A stretch of 64,000 nt of DNA, taken from Auricularia sp. M13 (taxonomy: Eukaryota; Basidiomycota; Agaricomycetes; Auriculariales; Auriculariaceae). Location of the stretch: the NCBI GenBank assembly GCA_037042915.1, contig CM073199.1:3410001-3474000 (forward strand). The letters are read 5' to 3'. A program made the position numbers and the translations under genes. Below the pieces are notes generated by a model. That model was not told where the DNA came from. It saw only the letters and a list, made by a program, of their open reading frames with translations, and made no database searches. Below are positions 59,221 to 64,000 of the stretch, in pieces; positions within the stretch are counted from its first letter, which is position 1; each line of letters begins with the position of its first letter.

Positions 59221-60015
59221 ATGACCGACGCATCCGACGATGACCATAAAACTCTCTACGATTCGTACGATGACGAAGCCATACAGATGCCGGACGAGAT
59301 AGCGGTTCGTATTCCCACTTCCCCGCCTTGGGGTATCTCACATACAGTCGGCTTTCAGTTCGCGACTGACACAGACCTTGACGAGTTGATGGATGCACGC
59401 CTTGCCAAATGTCGCGGCCTGCAGCTACTGCGCCAATGTGTTGACTCTTGCCCTCCTCTGGACTCGGCCAAGAACCACCACGCGGAAACCTTGCCTATCG
59501 CCATTCCCAAGCCGCGAAACCACGACCACTGCGACGTTCTGGTTCTGCACCGCGCATTGTCCGGCTCTCCACTGTCCTACGCAGCAGAAGCGTCAGAATC
59601 GGTCGATCGCACGAGGATTTCAGCCACGCTGAATATCGAGGAAGCTGATCTAGTGCCCAGACCTGCGCATCCTCCCCCAGAAGTTCTGGATGCGCAGAAC
59701 CTCAAGTCCCGCCAGTGGGAGAGACCTGACGGTCTGCTGGCTCCCGAGGATGTCATCCTCGTTCGACGCGGAATTAAGACAGTCGACGGCATCATCCCGA
59801 CCCGCTCGTCTGCTCTCAGTGTCGAAGGCTGGAGGCAGCTGGGAGATTTGTGCCTCGAGCGCGTTGAGGCTCTCGGAGAGACGTATCCCACCATTCACGC
59901 GACCTGGGTCAAGAAGGCGTGCGTCAACCGAGCAAAGCAGACGATGCGCCATGCCAAGAATGCGTTCAGGACAGCTGACGCCATTGAGGGGTTGCTCGCG
60001 GGCTCGAAAGTCTGA
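59221..60015 (+). CDS. Lineage-specific family protein, copy 2 (function unknown)
   Basis: Single exon, 264 aa. Shares with the gene at 13837-14662 an N-terminal block (DLDELMDARLAKCRGLQLLR) and a C-terminal ~95-residue block (SRQWERPDGLLAPEDVILV, ALSVEGWRQLGDLCLERVE, NRAKQTMRHAKNAFRTADA). It begins with an acidic stretch (MTDASDDDHKTLYDSYDDEA) instead of the repeats of copy 1, and lacks its intron. No known domain, signal peptide or membrane segment. Two conserved blocks separated by a variable proline-rich middle suggest a real but young protein family. Function unknown. Confidence 0.75.
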   Translation: MTDASDDDHKTLYDSYDDEAIQMPDEIAVRIPTSPPWGISHTVGFQFATDTDLDELMDARLAKCRGLQLLRQCVDSCPPLDSAKNHHAETLPIAIPKPRNHDHCDVLVLHRALSGSPLSYAAEASESVDRTRISATLNIEEADLVPRPAHPPPEVLDAQNLKSRQWERPDGLLAPEDVILVRRGIKTVDGIIPTRSSALSVEGWRQLGDLCLERVEALGETYPTIHATWVKKACVNRAKQTMRHAKNAFRTADAIEGLLAGSKV

Positions 60016-61265
60016 ACCCATTTATGTATTATCATTTGCAGAAGGAATACATTCACGTCGTCATTGACATTCGCGCTCGATCGGCACACCGTCACTTCCT
60101 TTCCGTCTCGACGACGCCGCAGGGCCGGACGTTGTCTGAACCTTAGAACGATCGAGGACACTGCTCATCTGATTGCTGGCTGAACAAGGAAACATATCGT
60201 CCGCTGTAGCGGGCCACTGGCTTACATATATGGGAAGTACTTGTATGGTAGCGGCGTTGCTGCATAATCAATCTTCGCCGTCGTTTCCCAGGCTCCGTGC
60301 TGTAACAACCTGACAATGGGCGTCATTGAGAAAGTCTCACCGGCTCTGCATCCTGCAACGCTCACTAGCTTCAGCAATGAATGGGAGACGATCGTGCAGA
60401 ATCGCATGTCAAAACCTCACTCCCTATGCTCAGCTATTGCGTGACTCTCTTATGGCAGTCTCGCGATGCAAGAACTCCATCGGCTCATCGTGAAAACGGG
60501 AAAACACTGCCACCGAAAGAAGCGCGTTTTTAGCCAATCAGGTTGCGCTCGGACTGCTCACCGAGCTCTCAAACTTTTACCCCTCCCGGTAAAAGTTGAC
60601 GAGCTCGCAGAGCAGTCCGAGCGCGTCCTGATTGGCTGAAAACGTGCTTCTTTCTGTGGCAGTGTTCCCCAGTTTTGCTGATGCTGAGAACTGAGGATCT
60701 TGGTGAAAGTGCGATGAAGCTTGGTAATCCAGCGGCTTCTCATCGTCCACGATAGGAAAGCTCTGTTTTCAAGCTCAAGTGGCTTGCAATAACATTGGCA
60801 TAGGTATTCCGCACGTCCCTGGACGGCAACTCACAGCCGAGAGGCTTCTCTGAGTGCTCCGTGCGTTTGCGAGTGAAGATATTCCCCCTGAATCGTTTTA
60901 TTGGCTCTACTTTAGTCTCGACGTAGTATTACCCATTCTGTAGTAACCTAAGTACCAGCCTCTGTCGTGGCAGCTCGTCAGCTGACTCAGCTCGAAATGT
61001 CCGTTGAGCAAGATCATCGATCATGAGCGCATCACGGAATCAATGCCGGCACAGCCTCGAGCTGCCAATCCTGCGAGCCGGCGGACTCGTGCATCCCTCC
61101 CACACAAAAATGCCCTCACTGAATTGCCCACTGCTTCCGGAGAGGCCGCTCCAGGATTACCAATACGCAGCTTACCAACCAGACAACGAGTATATCACTA
61201 CTCCCAGGTCCAGCGTTAGGTCCGCAACTCCTCCCTCGCTTGGACTTCGACACTGATCACGCACG
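60016..61265. other. Intergenic with a foldback element
   Basis: No gene seen. Contains the long hairpin at about 60,490-60,682 (listed separately) and the upstream flank of the GST gene. Confidence 0.5.
60490..60682. repeat. Long inverted repeat / foldback element
   Basis: Two arms of about 90 bp face each other around a ~6-bp loop (CTCCCG, near 60,586). Matching blocks include AACACTGCCAC/GTGGCAGTGTT, GAAAGAAGC/GCTTCTTTC, AGCCAATCAGG/CCTGATTGGCT, GCGCTCGGACTGCTC/GAGCAGTCCGAGCGC, GAGCTC and AACTTTTAC/GTAAAAGTT. Arms match at roughly 85-90% by eye. Such snap-back structures are typical of foldback/MITE-like elements; no clear target duplication is visible. Transcribed, it would form a strong hairpin and could be a small-RNA source. 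Confidence 0.7.
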
Positions 61266-62118
61266 ATGGCGCAATCGACTCGCTACGAGGTCACGTACTT
61301 TCGCGTCCCGGCGTTAGGCGATCTGCCCCGCCTGCTGCTGGAGGTCGCGGGGGCACCGTACGAAAATACCTTCTTCGACTTCCAGGGCGACTGGCCGAGC
61401 CACAAGGAATCGATGACCTTTGGACGGATCCCCAGACTCACGATTTACAGTCCAGATGGCACCAAGAAGGTACGCTGCTACGATCGAGCTCGATTCCTTG
61501 TGTCAACTGAGAATCCTGCAGGAGCTCTTCGAATCGTTCGTCATCGAGGCGTACTTAGCAGAGACACTCTCCCTGGTCCCCGGACCCGACGCGTTCTCCC
61601 GGGCCGAATGTCTCAGTGTCTCCTCGTCCCTCAAGGATATGGACGAGAAGGTCCGCGCTACGGGCGACCTTCCCACCGCCGAGGCGCGCCGCGAGGGACA
61701 CAAGAAGAACCTCGCGGAGGTAATCCCCTCCTTCCTGCGCTTCCACGAGCGCTTCATTGCTTCTCGCGGAGGCCCGTATTACTTCGGGAACAAGGTGCGT
61801 GCCGGTCTGCTAAATCGCCCCGATGCTAACTGCCGTTCGCAGCTCACAGTCGCGGACCTGAAGCTCTACACCGTCCACCTCAAGTTTGCCGCCATGTACG
61901 GGGACAAGAATCCGTTTACCACTGGCCAATACCCCAAGATTGCCAACTTGGTCAAGATACTCGACGAAGGTCGCCCCGGTGACTATGCTCGCAACCGTCG
62001 CTTCGGGTATGTAGTGGTTTTCACGACGATGGAATGACGCGATGAACTTCTTTGCAGAAGCAACTTGCAGTGGAGCGAAGACGATCAGAAATGGGGTTTG
62101 AACATCAAGAAAGACTGA
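61266..62118 (+). CDS. Glutathione S-transferase, sigma/alpha-like
   Basis: Four exons (61266-61469, 61522-61794, 61843-62006, 62058-62118) give 233 aa. The N-terminal thioredoxin-like half reads YEVTYFRVPALGDLPRLLLE, with Tyr in the position that activates glutathione in this class, then GRIPRLTIYSPDG with the cis-Pro, and ELFESFVIEAYLAE, where the glutathione-contacting E-S pair appears as ES. The all-helical C-terminal half carries NKLTVADLKLYTVHLKF, the typical N-capping segment with the conserved Asp. The enzyme conjugates glutathione to electrophiles in the cytosol. No unusual neighbours; its 3' end is 230 bp from the convergent peroxygenase gene. Confidence 0.85.
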
Positions 62119-62345
62119 ACACTTTCGAACTATCGCGTGGTTACCGCCCGTAGACTGCATTGCCAAATTGTATCGCACCGCTTGAACGGGAGCTGAATAG
62201 AATCAGATTGATTGACGGAATAGTCGATGTTGCAGGGGGGAAATAGCCAAGGGAAAGACTGATATTACTAGATACTAGTACTGCTAAAGTCCATAATCCA
62301 AAATGCGAATTTATCACTGTACGACTCAAAGCAGCAAACGAGAAA

Positions 62346-63796
62346 CTAGTCGCTGGTGCAGCTGCCGTCATCAGGATAAGGGTGCGACTGCAGGCAGTCC
62401 TCATCCATGCCAGCGATCGTGTAGAAGTTGTCGAGGTTGACGTTGAGCGCCTTGCGGAGCTCGCCACGAGGGTTCGGGTACAGCGCGACGGTGTTGTTGA
62501 CGAACTTGCGGTACAGCGCGCAACTCGTGTTGCCCTCGTCCTCGCCGAAGAAGTCGGGGTCGGCGACGAAGTTGTTGACCGTGCCGTTGTTGAAGCCGGG
62601 AGTGATGGGGTGCATGTCCAGGAGGACGTCGCTCACGCTCCCGACGTCGTGCAGCCCGAAGGCGCCCTCGCGGCGGTAGAAGTCCTTAGGCATCTTGTGG
62701 TCCTCGAAGAAGCCGCGCATGACCTCTAGGTCGAGCCCCTTAGCCGCACGCACGTCATCGCCCTTAACGCGCCCGTCGATGAAGTAGGCGATGGGGAAGA
62801 CGGACTCGGCGTAGGCGGTGTTGAAGCGCGGGTTGCTGAAGTAGAAGTTCGGGTTGTGCGCGATGGACTCCTGGATACGGCGCCAGCGGACTTCGCCCGC
62901 GACGGTCAGGTTGTACCTCCCAGCACCGAACTTCTTGCTGTCTTTCTCGATCTGAGAGAGAGAGGAAGAATTAGCACGCAAACATGACAGAAATCGCGAT
63001 TGACTCACCAGCTTGAACAGCGTGTTGTTGAAGCTGTGGTTATCGCCCAAGAAGTCATCGCTGCGCGTGAGACTCGCGTCGCCTGAGTCAAGCTGTCAGA
63101 AGATGAGTGAAGACGAAATAAGTGCGGGACGAGCCTTCGAAAGTGCCGTGAACGTTGAGACCGCCAGCGAGCGCTGGCTTCGGGGGCGCAAGCCCGGTCA
63201 ACGGCGAGAGACCACCTGTCCGAACGGTGTTAGAGGATCTCCAGGATATCATTGCGATCGACTCACCGATGCTCATCAGGTTGGTGAGATGGTTGCCGTT
63301 GACGAGGAACGCAGCGTAGGTGACGAAAGTCGCGATATCGTGGCCCATGTTGAAGCCCTCCTGAACGGCAGTGATGATCTGCGCCGGTGTGGCGACTCCA
63401 GAGCGAGGGAGGTACTGCGACACAGACCGTCAGCTGTGGAAATGCAGCGGCGCTGAGAAACCTACGCCGTGCGAAGCGAGCGCGTTTAGGCCGGGGCAGG
63501 GACCTGGGCGAGCACTGTTCAGCGGTTCTATCACAGCAGGTGATGCGACACATACCGCGCTGGTCTCCCTTCTCGAGCTTCTTGTAAGGATGAGCCTTGT
63601 CGTTCACCAGTTTCGAGCGAGTATCCGTGATGGGCGGCGGGACGGGCTCAGCGCCGACGATGGGGACCTGGACGGAGCGCACGAAGTGCTCGATCTCCTC
63701 GTGCGACATTCCAGCCAGCGACTCCCATGGGTGGATAGCGGCCGCAAGCACTGAGGTGACGGCGAGGAGGGCAGAGAGTCCGCGGGTGAGCTGCAT
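62346..63796 (-). CDS. Unspecific peroxygenase (heme-thiolate peroxidase)
   Basis: Six exons (63556-63796, 63466-63503, 63267-63414, 63135-63215, 63009-63082, 62346-62951) give 395 aa. Signal peptide: LTRGLSALLAVTSVLAAA. The heme-thiolate cysteine lies in RGPCPGLNALASHGYLPR, followed by the magnesium/acid-base motif FEGDASLTRSDDF (E-G-D-x-S-x-x-R), diagnostic of unspecific peroxygenases. The conserved AESVFPIAYFIDGR segment and a C-terminal Cys pair follow; several NxT/S sites suggest N-glycosylation. These secreted enzymes use hydrogen peroxide to oxygenate alkanes and aromatics. Length fits the long UPO class. The codon for Gly of EGD is split by an intron with a GC-AG boundary (63083-63134). 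A TATA-like TATAAG lies about 70 bp upstream. Confidence 0.93.
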
Positions 63797-64000
63797 AGTG
63801 AGAAGTAGAAAGAGGGAATGAGGCGAGGGGATGAGTAGCTCACCCTTGCACTTCCCGAGCTCTTATACCTCGCAACACATTTCACTATGGCCCTGCGCTC
63901 GCGGAGCAATTATGTCAACACACAGACCGAGATATCCCGCGCGCAGCGCGGGCGTGCGCGTAGAGAAGACGGAACCAGTGCAGAATATTCCGCGACCAAT
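63797..64000 (-). promoter_or_regulatory. Upstream region of the peroxygenase gene
   Basis: TATAAGAG (reading on the minus strand, about 63,860-63,868) lies some 65-70 bp before the start codon. Nothing else recognised up to the window end. Confidence 0.45.

Overview
ORGANISM. The window looks like nuclear DNA of a mushroom-forming basidiomycete (Agaricomycete). It is GC-rich, and its genes are broken by many 40-70 bp GT-AG introns with CTGAC/CTAAC-like branch sites and exons as short as 13-28 nt. Its gene set is fungal: an unspecific peroxygenase, a two-WSC-domain secreted protein, a GH75 chitosanase, a Zn2Cys6 regulator, F-box/LRR families and a CaaX lipopeptide pheromone precursor. Most gene models below were built by following splice sites by eye; reading phase closes exactly across every listed junction of the confident genes. 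LAYOUT. 1-4.9 kb has no recognisable gene but holds a ~170 bp repeat in three copies and a train of intron-like modules. 4.9-7.4 kb is the ER Hsp70 BiP/Kar2 (HDEL end). 8.2-12.8 kb and 27.6-32.3 kb are two arms of a large inverted duplication, each with an F-box gene, a divergently transcribed C2H2 zinc-finger gene and a decayed third gene. The space between the arms holds a P450 tail fragment, a small family gene (13.8-14.7 kb), a broken third F-box copy, an unknown acidic-tailed gene (16.6 kb), a 2OG-Fe(II) oxygenase, a kinase-like gene, the NatC catalytic subunit Naa30, a WSC protein and a non-autonomous hAT-type transposon with an 8-bp target duplication. 32.3-35.6 kb is degenerate repeat DNA. 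35.6-42.0 kb is a 902-aa Zn2Cys6 factor with two exceptional introns (1.73 and 1.37 kb) made of repeats. Then come a chitosanase with a glycine linker and Cys-rich tail (42.9-44.1 kb), 4 kb without a gene, a 4'-phosphopantetheinyl transferase (48.2-49.4 kb), a 47-aa pheromone precursor ending CVIA (51.5 kb), an F-box gene (53.1-54.7 kb), a 13-exon E(z)/EZH2-type H3K27 methyltransferase (55.9-58.6 kb), a paralog of the 13.8 kb family gene (59.2 kb), a glutathione S-transferase and an unspecific peroxygenase. HOW IT FITS TOGETHER. There is no operon-like cluster. The window mixes housekeeping genes (BiP, Naa30, PPTase, EZH2) with fast-evolving accessory blocks. Most notable are the pheromone gene, the inverted duplication with very uneven divergence, and the repeat-inflated introns.
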